A stretch of 44,361 nucleotides of DNA from Prolixibacteraceae bacterium (GTDB lineage: Bacteria; Bacteroidota; Bacteroidia; Bacteroidales; Prolixibacteraceae), in contig JAIBEZ010000008.1 in NCBI GenBank assembly GCA_019459485.1, positions 1 to 44,361 on the forward strand. Reading direction: 5' to 3'. This document shows, in pieces, positions 33,124-42,122 of this stretch. The stretch's first letter is position 1, and each line of letters begins with the position of its first letter. A program made the position numbers and the translations under genes. The notes below the pieces were generated by a model, which ran no database searches, was not told the origin of the DNA, and saw nothing but the letters and a program-made list of their open reading frames with translations.

Positions 33124-34599
33124 TTAATACGACAAGGCGAATATTACGCGACCTTTCGATGGTTTTCCCGAATACATACAAGTTCCTTCTTCCGGAACCT
33201 GATCAAACGGAATACAGCGAATGGTCGCCTTGGTTTCATCCTTGATCAGTTGTTCAGTTTCAGAAGTTCCGTCCCAATGGGCAAGAATAAATCCGCCTTT
33301 GCTCTGAAGTACTTCTTTAAATTCTTCATACGTATCAACCGGAGTGGTCATTTCCTTTCGGAAAATGATTGCTTTGTTGAAAATATTCTCCTGAATATCA
33401 TTCAGTAATTGCTGGATATACAACTCAATATTCTCCATAGAAACAACTTGTTTCTCCAAAGTGTCTCGACGGGCGACTTCTACAGTACCGTTTTCGAGGT
33501 CGCGCGGTCCGATAGCGATGCGCACCGGAACACCTTTCAATTCATATTCGGCAAATTTCCAACCCGGCTTTTTATTGTCGTTGTTATCGTATTTTACTGA
33601 AATACCGACACTCCGCAATTTGGTTACAATGCTGTTCACTTTTTCTGAAATTGCAGCCAGTTGCTCCTCGTTTTTATAAATAGGAACAATAACCACCTGG
33701 AATGGAGCTAGTTTTGGTGGAAGAACCAATCCGTTATCGTCTGAATGTGCCATGATCAAAGCGCCCATCAAACGGGTTGAAACGCCCCAGGACGAACCCC
33801 ATACAAATTCAACATTTCCTTCTTTGGATGCAAATTTCACATCAAATGCCTTTGCGAAATTTTGTCCAAGGTAGTGCGAAGTTCCAGACTGCAATGCTTT
33901 TCCATCCTGCATCAATGCTTCGATCGTATAAGTTTCAAGTGCACCGGCAAAGCGTTCGTTGGCTGATTTTGAGCCTTTTATTACCGGAAGCGCCATGAAC
34001 TGTTCAGCAAAATTAGCATACACATTCACCATTTGTTCTGTTTCTGCAATTGCCTCCTGGCTTGTTGCATGTGCGGTGTGTCCTTCCTGCCATAAAAACT
34101 CGGTGGTACGGAGAAACAGGCGTGTACGCATTTCCCAGCGAACCACATTGGCCCACTGATTGACAAGGATTGGTAAATCGCGGTAGGATTGTATCCAGTT
34201 TTTATAAGTACTCCAGATAATTGTTTCCGAAGTTGGTCTTACTATTAATTCTTCTTCCAATTTTGCATCCGGATCAACGATAATTCCTTTTCCGTTCGGA
34301 TCGTTCATTAACCGGTAATGGGTAACCACTGCACATTCTTTGGCAAAACCTTCCACATGGCTGGCTTCCTTGCTGAAAAATGATTTGGGGATAAATAAAG
34401 GAAAATAAGCATTGGAATGACCGGTTTCCTTAAACATCCGGTCTAATTCGGCCTGCATTTTTTCCCAGATTGCATAGCCATAAGGTTTAATAACCATGCA
34501 GCCCCGTACTGCTGAATTTTCTGCGAGATCAGCCTTAACAACCAGATCGTTGTACCATTGTGAATAATTTTCGCTTCGGGGAGTCAATTCTTTTGCCAT
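33124..34599 (-). CDS. proS: Prolyl-tRNA synthetase, short archaeal/eukaryotic-like type
   Basis: The class II enzyme charges tRNA-Pro in the cytoplasm. Signs are [21 protein letters not shown], the motif-2 segment [20 protein letters not shown], the motif-3 [15 protein letters not shown] and a C-terminal zinc-like domain ending in the terminal tyrosine (VIFALSY). At 491 residues without the editing insertion it is the short type found in Bacteroidota, not the 570-residue bacterial type. It diverges from the lipoprotein gene at 34696. Confidence 0.97.
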   Translation of the reverse strand: MAKELTPRSENYSQWYNDLVVKADLAENSAVRGCMVIKPYGYAIWEKMQAELDRMFKETGHSNAYFPLFIPKSFFSKEASHVEGFAKECAVVTHYRLMNDPNGKGIIVDPDAKLEEELIVRPTSETIIWSTYKNWIQSYRDLPILVNQWANVVRWEMRTRLFLRTTEFLWQEGHTAHATSQEAIAETEQMVNVYANFAEQFMALPVIKGSKSANERFAGALETYTIEALMQDGKALQSGTSHYLGQNFAKAFDVKFASKEGNVEFVWGSSWGVSTRLMGALIMAHSDDNGLVLPPKLAPFQVVIVPIYKNEEQLAAISEKVNSIVTKLRSVGISVKYDNNDNKKPGWKFAEYELKGVPVRIAIGPRDLENGTVEVARRDTLEKQVVSMENIELYIQQLLNDIQENIFNKAIIFRKEMTTPVDTYEEFKEVLQSKGGFILAHWDGTSETEQLIKDETKATIRCIPFDQVPEEGTCMYSGKPSKGRVIFALSY

Positions 34600-34680
34600 T
34601 TCTTTACTTTTGGTATGGTATTTGAGTTTTTTCCTATTAGTTTTATAGGCTACAAAGAAAGTAAATTAATCATTCATTAT

Positions 34681-34689
34681 AAAGGAGGG
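34681..34689 (+). promoter_or_regulatory. Strong Shine-Dalgarno deciding the start of the 34696 gene
   Basis: AAAGGAGGG lies 6 bases before the ATG at 34696, which also begins a clean lipoprotein signal. This rules out the in-frame upstream start at 34615. Confidence 0.6.
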
Positions 34690-34695
34690 TGTGCT

Positions 34696-36252
34696 ATGAA
34701 AACCAAACTTCCATACATCGCAGTTGTTGCAATATTAGTCAGTGCATGTACCACGGGAACGTATATGACTAAAACTTACGATGATGATATCTATTTCTCT
34801 CCCGGGGATGTACCGCCCGTCACGATGGTTCAGGGCAATGCTGAAAAGCCAGCCGGAACAAACAAAAGTGATGCCGCGAATCAAAGAATTGTGATGAGCC
34901 AGATGGAAAAAAATGCCGATGGCACTTCTACGCTGAACAATTACGTGTATCAACCGGACGAAGAGAATCAAAATTCAAGCTATCAGGCCTACGACGTGGA
35001 TCAGCAAGAGCTGATAGGTTCAGATACCACTGTTTATTACAACGATGACGATGTGAAATACGTGATAAACAATTATTACGATGGCAACGACAACGACATC
35101 GATTTTGCCTACCGTATCAACAGGTTTCATCGTCCTTACTATTACAGTCCGTTCTTTTACGACAGTTGGTACTACGGTTCCTATTATCCATTCTATTCTC
35201 ACCTGGGATGGGATCCCTGGTATTATGGCGGTTGGGGTTATCCTTATAGTTCCTACGGCTATTATTCACCATTCTCCTTCGGATTTGGCGGATATTGGGG
35301 CGGAGGTTACGGAGGTTATTACAATTCCTATTACGGTGGCTACGGCTACGGAGGTTATGGCTACGGCGGGTATTATGGAGGTGGATATTACAACAACATA
35401 GATCGCGACAATGTGAGATATGGCAGAAGTTCAGACTTTTCGAATTATGCCGGTGGTAATAATCAAAGAAATGGCAATGCAGTGAATGCCAATGGTGTTT
35501 CAAGAACTGTTAGCGGATTGCCTTCAAATACTTCGAACACAAGACTGCCCAACGGCATAAACACAAATTCAAGAGGTCAGAATGCAAGTTCGCGGATCCG
35601 TACAGTTGACGCAAATGGAAATTTAAAAGATGCTACAATCGTCAACAATCGCAGAGAATTCAGCACCACTGATGGAAATCGAGTTGTCCGCAATTCTGGA
35701 ACTCAGGTTCGGAATCAGAACGCTTCAGGAACTCAGGTTGTACGTCCGACTACAGACACTCAGGGAAATGTACGCAGATCATATCAGCCTTCCACAACAG
35801 GAAGAACATACGATCAGGGCCGTGCTGTTCAACAGGGACAGAATTATACCCCCAGCTACAACAAGCCAAGGATTGTGAACCAGTCAAATTACAACAATAA
35901 CAGCTATATACGTCCAAGTACGACTGTAAGAAATTCCACCAATCCGGCTGTTAAAAGCACAACTTCCGGAACTCAGACTTACAGTGCCCCAAGAAGTTCT
36001 TCAACGGTGCGGCAAACATATCGTTCAAGTTCTACTTATTCAAGTGGTTCCAGTTCATCACCAAGTAGGAGTTCATCTACATACAGCAGTCCTTCTTCAG
36101 GAAGTTCAAGTCCTAGTTACAACAGTACACCTTCAAGAAGTTACAGCTCTCCTGCTTCAAGTGGAAGTTCTTCAGGTGGAAGCTCTTCAGGAAGTAGCTC
36201 GGGTAGCAGCTCAGGTAGTGGAGGCAGAAGCGGAAGCGGAGGCAGAAGATAG
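34696..36252 (+). CDS. Gly/Tyr-rich and Ser-rich surface lipoprotein
   Basis: The 518-residue protein begins with a lipoprotein signal and lipobox VSAC (C18). An acidic segment follows, then a Tyr/Gly/Phe-rich low-complexity region (about 112-235) with many GGYGYGG-type repeats. An Asn/Thr/Arg-rich middle comes next, and then a C-terminal 100 residues composed largely of Ser, with Gly, Thr, Tyr and Arg. Low-complexity regions of this kind occur in adhesive or matrix proteins, but no known domain is visible. It is probably on the outer membrane. It has a strong Shine-Dalgarno site, which suggests high expression. It is followed by a FadL-like barrel gene after 42 bases. Confidence 0.8.
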   Translation: MKTKLPYIAVVAILVSACTTGTYMTKTYDDDIYFSPGDVPPVTMVQGNAEKPAGTNKSDAANQRIVMSQMEKNADGTSTLNNYVYQPDEENQNSSYQAYDVDQQELIGSDTTVYYNDDDVKYVINNYYDGNDNDIDFAYRINRFHRPYYYSPFFYDSWYYGSYYPFYSHLGWDPWYYGGWGYPYSSYGYYSPFSFGFGGYWGGGYGGYYNSYYGGYGYGGYGYGGYYGGGYYNNIDRDNVRYGRSSDFSNYAGGNNQRNGNAVNANGVSRTVSGLPSNTSNTRLPNGINTNSRGQNASSRIRTVDANGNLKDATIVNNRREFSTTDGNRVVRNSGTQVRNQNASGTQVVRPTTDTQGNVRRSYQPSTTGRTYDQGRAVQQGQNYTPSYNKPRIVNQSNYNNNSYIRPSTTVRNSTNPAVKSTTSGTQTYSAPRSSSTVRQTYRSSSTYSSGSSSSPSRSSSTYSSPSSGSSSPSYNSTPSRSYSSPASSGSSSGGSSSGSSSGSSSGSGGRSGSGGRR

Positions 36253-36294
36253 TTGTAGTTTGTATAATTAATCACGATAAACAAATCCTAAGTC

Positions 36295-37803
36295 ATGAAA
36301 CACATTATAATTATTGCCGCAATAATATTCATTCTCCCGCAATTGGCTGTATCACAAACGTTGGCTGATGCATATCTAATATCAAACCAAAGAATAAATG
36401 GAACGGCGAGAGCTGGTGCTATGGGAAATGCATTTGGAGCCTTGGGCGGAGACGTTACTTCTCTTTCAATAAATCCGGCGGGAATTGGAATATATCGTAC
36501 TGGTGAGTTTGTTTTCACTCCGTTAATTCAATCCAACAATTCAGAATTAACCTTTAACGGACAAAGCTTTACCGATAGTAAATTCCAAGTAAAAATTAAC
36601 AACTTTGGATTAACGGGGCTTGTCAAGATCAACGAAGGAAATTCAGGAATCGTTAGTTTCAATTATGGTTTTGGGTACAACAACGTGCTCGATTTCAATC
36701 AGAACTTCTATGGTATGAATGGTCAATCTTCAAATTCATTTCTTGATGGAATTGTGAACGAAGCCAACCGTGAAGGTATATCTAACAGCTACTTAAACCA
36801 GAATATTGGAGATATAGAATTTCGTGACTGGCCAACAAAACTGGCATGGGATACATGGCTGATAAACCCGGCAGTTGATAATGAGGGAGATGATGTTGAT
36901 GGAGAATACTGGTCTTTATTGAACCCAAATGAAAAAGTAGATCAAAAGAAGAGCTATATCCAAACAGGCGGAATTGATGAATTTACTCTCACCGGCGGAT
37001 TAAACATTAACCATAAGTTTTACATTGGGGCTACCGTTGGTATTCAAAATGTAGATTTAAACCAAAGAACAGAATATACTGAAACGTTTGACAACAATGG
37101 ACAAGGCGAGGAAAACTCCTATACATTTGGAGAAGAGTATTCTTTAAAAGGCACAGGTTATAACTTTAAGGTTGGGGCTATTCTTAGGCCTGTTGATAAT
37201 ATTCGTTTGGGCGCTTCTGTTCATACACCAACTTATTATGCGCTGGACGAACAAAAGAACATTTGGGTCGATTCAAGACTTTTGGAGAATCACAGTTCGG
37301 AAGGCATTAACGTGTATGACTATAATTTTTTCAGCCCCTGGAAAGCAGTTTTAAGCGGAGCTTATGTTTTTGGTAAAATGGGCTTAATTAGCATTGATGC
37401 TGAGTATCTTGATTATTCGACCATGAAATTTAGAAGAAGTGACAATTCTAATGATGACCTAAGTGATGTGAACAGGGAAATTTCGAATAGTTTTGAAAAT
37501 ACGTTGAATATTAGAGTTGGGGGCGAATTGAAAGTCACACCTCAATTTAGTATCAGGGGAGGTTATGAGTTGTATCCGAATAAACAAGAGAAAGACCCAA
37601 GTGTTTTTCAACCAATAGCTTTGGACAATAGTTCTGTTTTTGCCCTGGGTCTTGGGTATGCTTCCAACAGATTTTTTACTGATTTCGCATTTAGAAGAGT
37701 AATTGACAAGTATTCATTGAATGAAATACAACCGAATTTTGAAGATATGGAACTGACCAACAGCAATAATAAATTAATTTTTACGCTGGGGTTCAAATTC
37801 TAA
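36295..37803 (+). CDS. OmpP1/FadL-like outer-membrane barrel protein
   Basis: The 502-residue protein has a signal peptide ending AVSQ and then the N-terminal segment of the family (ARAGAMGNAFGALGGDVTSLSINPAGIGIYRTGEF). Most of the rest is beta strands, ending with LIFTLGFKF. FadL relatives carry hydrophobic compounds through the outer membrane; many Bacteroidota members are unassigned. A terminator follows, so it may form a two-gene unit with the lipoprotein upstream. The cargo is unknown. Confidence 0.85.
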   Translation: MKHIIIIAAIIFILPQLAVSQTLADAYLISNQRINGTARAGAMGNAFGALGGDVTSLSINPAGIGIYRTGEFVFTPLIQSNNSELTFNGQSFTDSKFQVKINNFGLTGLVKINEGNSGIVSFNYGFGYNNVLDFNQNFYGMNGQSSNSFLDGIVNEANREGISNSYLNQNIGDIEFRDWPTKLAWDTWLINPAVDNEGDDVDGEYWSLLNPNEKVDQKKSYIQTGGIDEFTLTGGLNINHKFYIGATVGIQNVDLNQRTEYTETFDNNGQGEENSYTFGEEYSLKGTGYNFKVGAILRPVDNIRLGASVHTPTYYALDEQKNIWVDSRLLENHSSEGINVYDYNFFSPWKAVLSGAYVFGKMGLISIDAEYLDYSTMKFRRSDNSNDDLSDVNREISNSFENTLNIRVGGELKVTPQFSIRGGYELYPNKQEKDPSVFQPIALDNSSVFALGLGYASNRFFTDFAFRRVIDKYSLNEIQPNFEDMELTNSNNKLIFTLGFKF

Positions 37804-37825
37804 CGTTTCATTTATTATAAAAGAT

Positions 37826-37858
37826 AAGCCGGTTAAGCAATTTAGCCGGCTTTTCTTT
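37826..37858 (+). terminator. Terminator after the FadL-like gene
   Basis: AAGCCGG pairs with CCGGCTT (7-base stem), followed by a T-rich tail. Confidence 0.8.
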
Positions 37859-37934
37859 TGCCTAAAATATTTCTCAATTCTTTCAAATTTCAGGCGAATG
37901 TATTTTTATATGAATTCGCATTGCCATAACTTAG

Positions 37935-38010
37935 CTAAAATTAATTTTTAACCATAAAAACTGAAAACAAGTTTTAAATTTGTGCCAAAATTGGCTGAAA
38001 TTAATTTCAG
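37935..38010. promoter_or_regulatory. Pair of AAATTAATTT palindromes around a TAnnTTTG box
   Basis: CTGAAATTAATTTCAG (37995-38010) is a perfect 16-base palindrome, 15 bases before the methyltransferase start. A related imperfect copy lies at 37935-37950; the two centres are exactly 60 bases apart. A perfect -7 match, TAAATTTG, lies between them at 37975-37982, but no good -33 TTG is seen. The layout fits an operator pair at a promoter. Confidence 0.4.
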
Positions 38011-38024
38011 GTAAATAATCAGGT

Positions 38025-38741
38025 ATGACGCTACTTTTTGACGACCCTATTGGGCGGGCAGTTTACGACTATCATTTTAATTCCATCAATAAACCCATCA
38101 TTGTTCATTCCGATGATTTTGATGATGATACTATCGACACAGCATATCTTTTCAGAACATATAAACAAATGCCTGCAATCGAGAAAAAAGCAATGGCCTT
38201 GTGCCGGGGAACTGTGCTCGATGTAGGTGCTTGTGCAGGCGCTCATTCAGTTTATCTTCAGGAAAAAGGATTTGATGTGACGGCGCTCGAAACGTCATCA
38301 CTTTGCTGTGAAGTTCTTAAAAGCAGAAATATCAGGAAGGTGGTTCAGCAGGATATTTTCAAATTCAGCAACCAGACATTTGATACCATTCTTTTACTGA
38401 TGAACGGAACCGGAATTGCCGGAACCTTGAATGGCCTGCATGTATTGTTGTATCACCTGAAAACTCTGCTCAATCCGGGAGGTCAGATATTGATCGACTC
38501 GTCAGATTTGATTTATTTATATGAAGAGGAAGATGGTTCGGCAGTAATTGACCTGAATGCAGAAAATTATTACGGTGAGCTGGTGTTTCAAACTGAGTAT
38601 GAAAACTGGACCAGTCTGCCGTTTCCGTGGTTGTATGTCGATCTGAACAATCTGGAAAATGCTGTTGGAAAAAGTCAGCTAAAATTGAATAAAGTAATTA
38701 AAGGGCAACATTTTGATTATCTCACCCAAATAACTACATAA
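38025..38741 (+). CDS. Class I SAM-dependent methyltransferase
   Basis: The 238-residue cytoplasmic protein has the SAM-binding motif LDVGACAGAHS (residues 65-75), the acidic residue at the end of the next strand (E89 in VTALETS), and later motifs FDTILLLMNGTG and LNPGGQILIDSSD. The methyl acceptor cannot be told. The gene is followed after 11 bases by a DUF4954 gene and then nagB, so a link to amino-sugar or cell-wall metabolism is possible but unproven. Confidence 0.85.
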   Translation: MTLLFDDPIGRAVYDYHFNSINKPIIVHSDDFDDDTIDTAYLFRTYKQMPAIEKKAMALCRGTVLDVGACAGAHSVYLQEKGFDVTALETSSLCCEVLKSRNIRKVVQQDIFKFSNQTFDTILLLMNGTGIAGTLNGLHVLLYHLKTLLNPGGQILIDSSDLIYLYEEEDGSAVIDLNAENYYGELVFQTEYENWTSLPFPWLYVDLNNLENAVGKSQLKLNKVIKGQHFDYLTQITT

Positions 38742-38752
38742 AAACAAACAAC

Positions 38753-40774
38753 TTGGAAAACAATCAGGAATACCGGTCACTTTTTCCCATTGAAATTGAA
38801 ATTTTAAAGCAACAAGGTTGTGCTTCAAATGAATGGGATCTAATTAGCGTTGGTAAAGGATTTATTCCGCAGAATGTCCGCAATGTGCAATTTTCGGGAA
38901 CGATCAGAATTGGTGACAACTCCCGAATGGTTACTTTTATTGGCGGAATCACGCGCAATTGCGGAATCTACAACGCAAGTATCCACAATTGCACCATTGG
39001 CGACCATGTTTATATCCACCACATTTGTAACTATATTGCCAATTACGATATTGAAGATCATGTAATTCTGGAAAATATTGAACTGTGTTTCATAGAAGGA
39101 GAAACGAGTTTTGGGAATGGTATTAAGGTATCAACGCTTGACGAAACAGGTGGGCGAGGGGTGATGATTTACGATAAATTATCGGCTCATCTGGCGTACT
39201 TTCTGGCCTGGTACAAGCACCGGCACTGCCTTATTTCTGAGCTGGAAACGAAAATATCGGAGTATGCAGAATCGGTTAAAAGTACCAGGGGAATAATCGG
39301 TGAACACTCTGAAATTCGCAATTGCCGACAAATAAAGAATGTGAAATTCGGACCTTACAGTCAGGTTTCCGGACCAACACGGCTCGAAAATGGCTCGGTA
39401 AACAGCAACGAATTTGCCCCTGTAAAATTGGGTGCCGGAATTTTAGCCGAGAACTTTATCGTTTCTTCAGGAGCTGAAATTACTGATGGAACAATTCTTT
39501 CTGAATGTTTTGTCGGACAGGGTTGTATTTTGGGAAAACAATATTCAGCAGAGAAATCGTTGTTTTTTGCCAATTGTCAGGGATTTCTTGGTGAAGCCTG
39601 CTCTGTTTTTGGAGGCCCTTACACGGTCTCACATCACAAATCGACCTTGCTGATTGCCGGAATGTTTTCGTTTTGTAATGCCGGCAGTGGTTCGAACCAA
39701 AGTAACCACATGTACAAATTGGGCCCGATCCATCACGGAATTGTAGAACGCGGATCAAAAACTACTTCTGATTCGTACATTCTTTGGCCAGCCAAAATTG
39801 GTGCTTTCACATTGGTTATGGGTCGTCACTACAAAAATACTGATACCTCAGAGCTTCCGTTTTCGTATTTGATTGAAAACAAGGACGAAAGCTGGATTGC
39901 CCCCGGAATTAACCTTCGCAGTGTCGGAACCATCCGCGATGTATTAAAATGGCCAAAACGTGACCGGCGAAAAGATCCGGAGAAGCTCGATTGCATCAAC
40001 TTCAACTTACTCAGCCCGTTTACCATTCAAAAAATGCAGAAAGGATTGGACATCCTGAACCGGCTGAAAGATATTTCAGGAGAAACAACCGAAGTATTCG
40101 CTTACCGCAATACCATGATTAGCAGGAGCGCCCTCGAAAAGGGAATCGACTTGTACCAAAAGGCCATTTATAAATTTCTGGGAAATTCGGTGATTTCGCG
40201 GATCAACAAATGCGATGTTCAAACCTGGGAAGAAATTAAGGAATGCCTGATGCCGGAACATACAATCGGTCAGGGCGAATGGAGCGATTTGTCCGGATTG
40301 ATTGCTCCCAAAACCGAAATCAGCAGACTGATAAAGAGCATTGAAAAACGTGAATTTGTATGCCTTGAAGAAATAGAGCAGGAATTTAAAAAACTACATA
40401 CAAACTATTACGAATACGAATGGACATGGGCTGCAGAATTGCTGATCCAGCAAAAAGGCAGGAAAATTGAAGATATGAAAATCGGGGATATCATCAGTTT
40501 GGTTCGAAAATGGAAAGACAGTGTTATCGGACTAGATCAGATGTTGTATGAAGATGCAAAAAAGGAATTCAGGTTGGATTCGATGACTGGATTTGGAATG
40601 GATGGAAATAAAACCACCCAAAAGCTTGATTTTGATAAAGTAAGGGGTAGTTTTGAAAGCAACGATTTTGTAAAAGAAATCGTGAATCACATCGAACGAA
40701 AAACCGTTTTAGGTGACCGCATGATCGAAAAATTATTAGAAATTGAGAAAACAGTTCAAAAGCAAATAATATGA
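38753..40774 (+). CDS. DUF4954 family protein with left-handed beta-helix repeats
   Basis: The 673-residue protein carries many hexapeptide-like turns in its N-terminal 370 residues (for example [45 protein letters not shown]), which should fold as a left-handed beta-helix as in acyltransferases and sugar nucleotidyltransferases. The C-terminal 250 residues are helical. I take it as DUF4954 from memory of the family; the function is not known. The start is TTG at 38753; there is no early ATG. The stop overlaps the nagB start by 4 bases (ATGA), so the two proteins are made together. Confidence 0.75.
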   Translation: MENNQEYRSLFPIEIEILKQQGCASNEWDLISVGKGFIPQNVRNVQFSGTIRIGDNSRMVTFIGGITRNCGIYNASIHNCTIGDHVYIHHICNYIANYDIEDHVILENIELCFIEGETSFGNGIKVSTLDETGGRGVMIYDKLSAHLAYFLAWYKHRHCLISELETKISEYAESVKSTRGIIGEHSEIRNCRQIKNVKFGPYSQVSGPTRLENGSVNSNEFAPVKLGAGILAENFIVSSGAEITDGTILSECFVGQGCILGKQYSAEKSLFFANCQGFLGEACSVFGGPYTVSHHKSTLLIAGMFSFCNAGSGSNQSNHMYKLGPIHHGIVERGSKTTSDSYILWPAKIGAFTLVMGRHYKNTDTSELPFSYLIENKDESWIAPGINLRSVGTIRDVLKWPKRDRRKDPEKLDCINFNLLSPFTIQKMQKGLDILNRLKDISGETTEVFAYRNTMISRSALEKGIDLYQKAIYKFLGNSVISRINKCDVQTWEEIKECLMPEHTIGQGEWSDLSGLIAPKTEISRLIKSIEKREFVCLEEIEQEFKKLHTNYYEYEWTWAAELLIQQKGRKIEDMKIGDIISLVRKWKDSVIGLDQMLYEDAKKEFRLDSMTGFGMDGNKTTQKLDFDKVRGSFESNDFVKEIVNHIERKTVLGDRMIEKLLEIEKTVQKQII

Positions 40775-41598
40775 GACTAATTATTCAGGCCAATCACGAT
40801 TTAACGTCAAAATGGGTGGCCAATTACATTGCCCGGAAAATTATTCTGGCTGCACCAACTGCTGAAAAACCATTTGTTTTGGGTTTGCCAACAGGCTCAT
40901 CCCCAATCGGAACATACACCGAATTAATTCGGTTATGCAAGGATGGCAAAGTTTCGTTCCACAATGTGGTAACCTTTAACATGGATGAATATGTGGGCAT
41001 TCCGAAAGATCACCCACAGAGTTACTACACTTTTATGTGGACGAATTTCTTTGGGCACATCGATATTCAGCCTGAAAATGTAAATATCCTGAACGGAAAT
41101 GCTCCGGATATCAAAGCTGAATGTCAGGCGTACGAGGACAAAATTAAAGCGGTGGGCGGAATCGATCTGTTTCTGGGCGGAATTGGGCCCGACGGACATC
41201 TTGCTTTCAACGAACCGGGCTCATCGCTCGCATCGCGCACCCGCGACAAGGAGCTGAACTATGACACCAAAGTAGCCAATTCACGTTTCTTTGACAACGA
41301 TGTAAACAAAGTTCCGCCGTCTTCATTGACGGTAGGAATCGCAACCGTAATGGATGCCAAAGAAGTGCTGATCATCGTGAACGGATACAACAAAGCGCGC
41401 GCCCTGCAACATGCGGTTGAAGAAGGTGTGAACCACATGTGGACAATCAGCGCCCTGCAATTGCACCCCCGCGGAATGATTGTTTGTGACGAAGCTGCCA
41501 CCTACGAGCTGAAAGTTGGAACTTACAAGCATTTTAAGGACATTGAAAAGAACAACCTGAATCCGGAGAGTTTGCTGAATTCGGATTTGATTTGGTAA
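40771..41598 (+). CDS. nagB: Glucosamine-6-phosphate deaminase
   Basis: The enzyme converts glucosamine-6-phosphate to fructose-6-phosphate and ammonia in the cytoplasm. Catalytic residues match the E. coli numbering: D72 in [11 protein letters not shown]141 and H143 in [12 protein letters not shown], and E148. The phosphate loop is [11 protein letters not shown]. Its 275 residues are the short hexameric type. It is translationally coupled to the DUF4954 gene and followed by a terminator. Confidence 0.97.
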   Translation: MRLIIQANHDLTSKWVANYIARKIILAAPTAEKPFVLGLPTGSSPIGTYTELIRLCKDGKVSFHNVVTFNMDEYVGIPKDHPQSYYTFMWTNFFGHIDIQPENVNILNGNAPDIKAECQAYEDKIKAVGGIDLFLGGIGPDGHLAFNEPGSSLASRTRDKELNYDTKVANSRFFDNDVNKVPPSSLTVGIATVMDAKEVLIIVNGYNKARALQHAVEEGVNHMWTISALQLHPRGMIVCDEAATYELKVGTYKHFKDIEKNNLNPESLLNSDLIW

Positions 41599-41623
41599 AC
41601 ATCAACTTAATTTAAAATAAAAG

Positions 41624-41657
41624 TCAGGGTTTCAATTAAATTGGAGCCCTGATTTTT
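41624..41657 (+). terminator. Terminator after nagB
   Basis: TCAGGGTTTCAATT pairs with the 14 bases after a one-base loop, with two mismatches, and TTTTT follows. The stem is unusually long. Confidence 0.85.
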
Positions 41658-41673
41658 GGTAGAACAACAATAC

Positions 41674-42108
41674 ATGTATAAAAAAATAATTTCACTAAAC
41701 GTACTATTAATACCACTTGCTATCATTGTGGGTTGGACACTGTCTAAAGCAACGGTAATCGGTAAAGTTGGAATTCATTTTTTGCATAGGGAATACCTCT
41801 TTTTAAACTCCTGGTGGAAAGGAGCTTTACTTGTTTGGGGCGTTTGGATTGTTTTGGAAATCATTCAATATCGAATTTGGAAAAGAAGCCGCCGGAACAT
41901 CAACCTCGCAATACAAACCTCTTTTATATTTCTGGCCGTATTAGGTCTGTATTTCACCTATTTAGATTTCAAAACATTCTCCCACGGTTTGTTGGGCGAC
42001 CGTTTTCATATCGGAGGTTACCTGTTTTGGATTGGATGGGTCATCATCAACATCTTTTTTATAAAGCTCCGGAACGACAAAATCAAAACTGAAGAAAATC
42101 GGGACTAA
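41674..42108 (+). CDS. Small integral membrane protein, unknown
   Basis: The 144-residue protein has four hydrophobic helices (about residues 5-24, 50-70, 79-100 and 115-133) and a basic loop (KRSRRN). No family is recognised. I use ATG 41674; the upstream in-frame TTG at 41656 lies in the nagB terminator. The gene converges with the ABC permease with a gap of 14 bases and no visible terminator. Confidence 0.65.
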   Translation: MYKKIISLNVLLIPLAIIVGWTLSKATVIGKVGIHFLHREYLFLNSWWKGALLVWGVWIVLEIIQYRIWKRSRRNINLAIQTSFIFLAVLGLYFTYLDFKTFSHGLLGDRFHIGGYLFWIGWVIINIFFIKLRNDKIKTEENRD

Positions 42109-42122
42109 CTCATGCAGAACCC

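Noticed and set aside
34615-34695. N-terminal extension of the Gly/Tyr/Ser-rich lipoprotein
   Set aside because: The strong Shine-Dalgarno site and lipoprotein signal place the start at 34696.
35117-35503. Minus-strand frame across the Gly/Tyr-rich region
   Set aside because: Its His/Arg/Asn-rich product is the expected shadow of a low-complexity gene on the other strand.
41656-41673. TTG start for the small membrane protein
   Set aside because: It lies in the T-run of the nagB terminator; ATG at 41674 is better.
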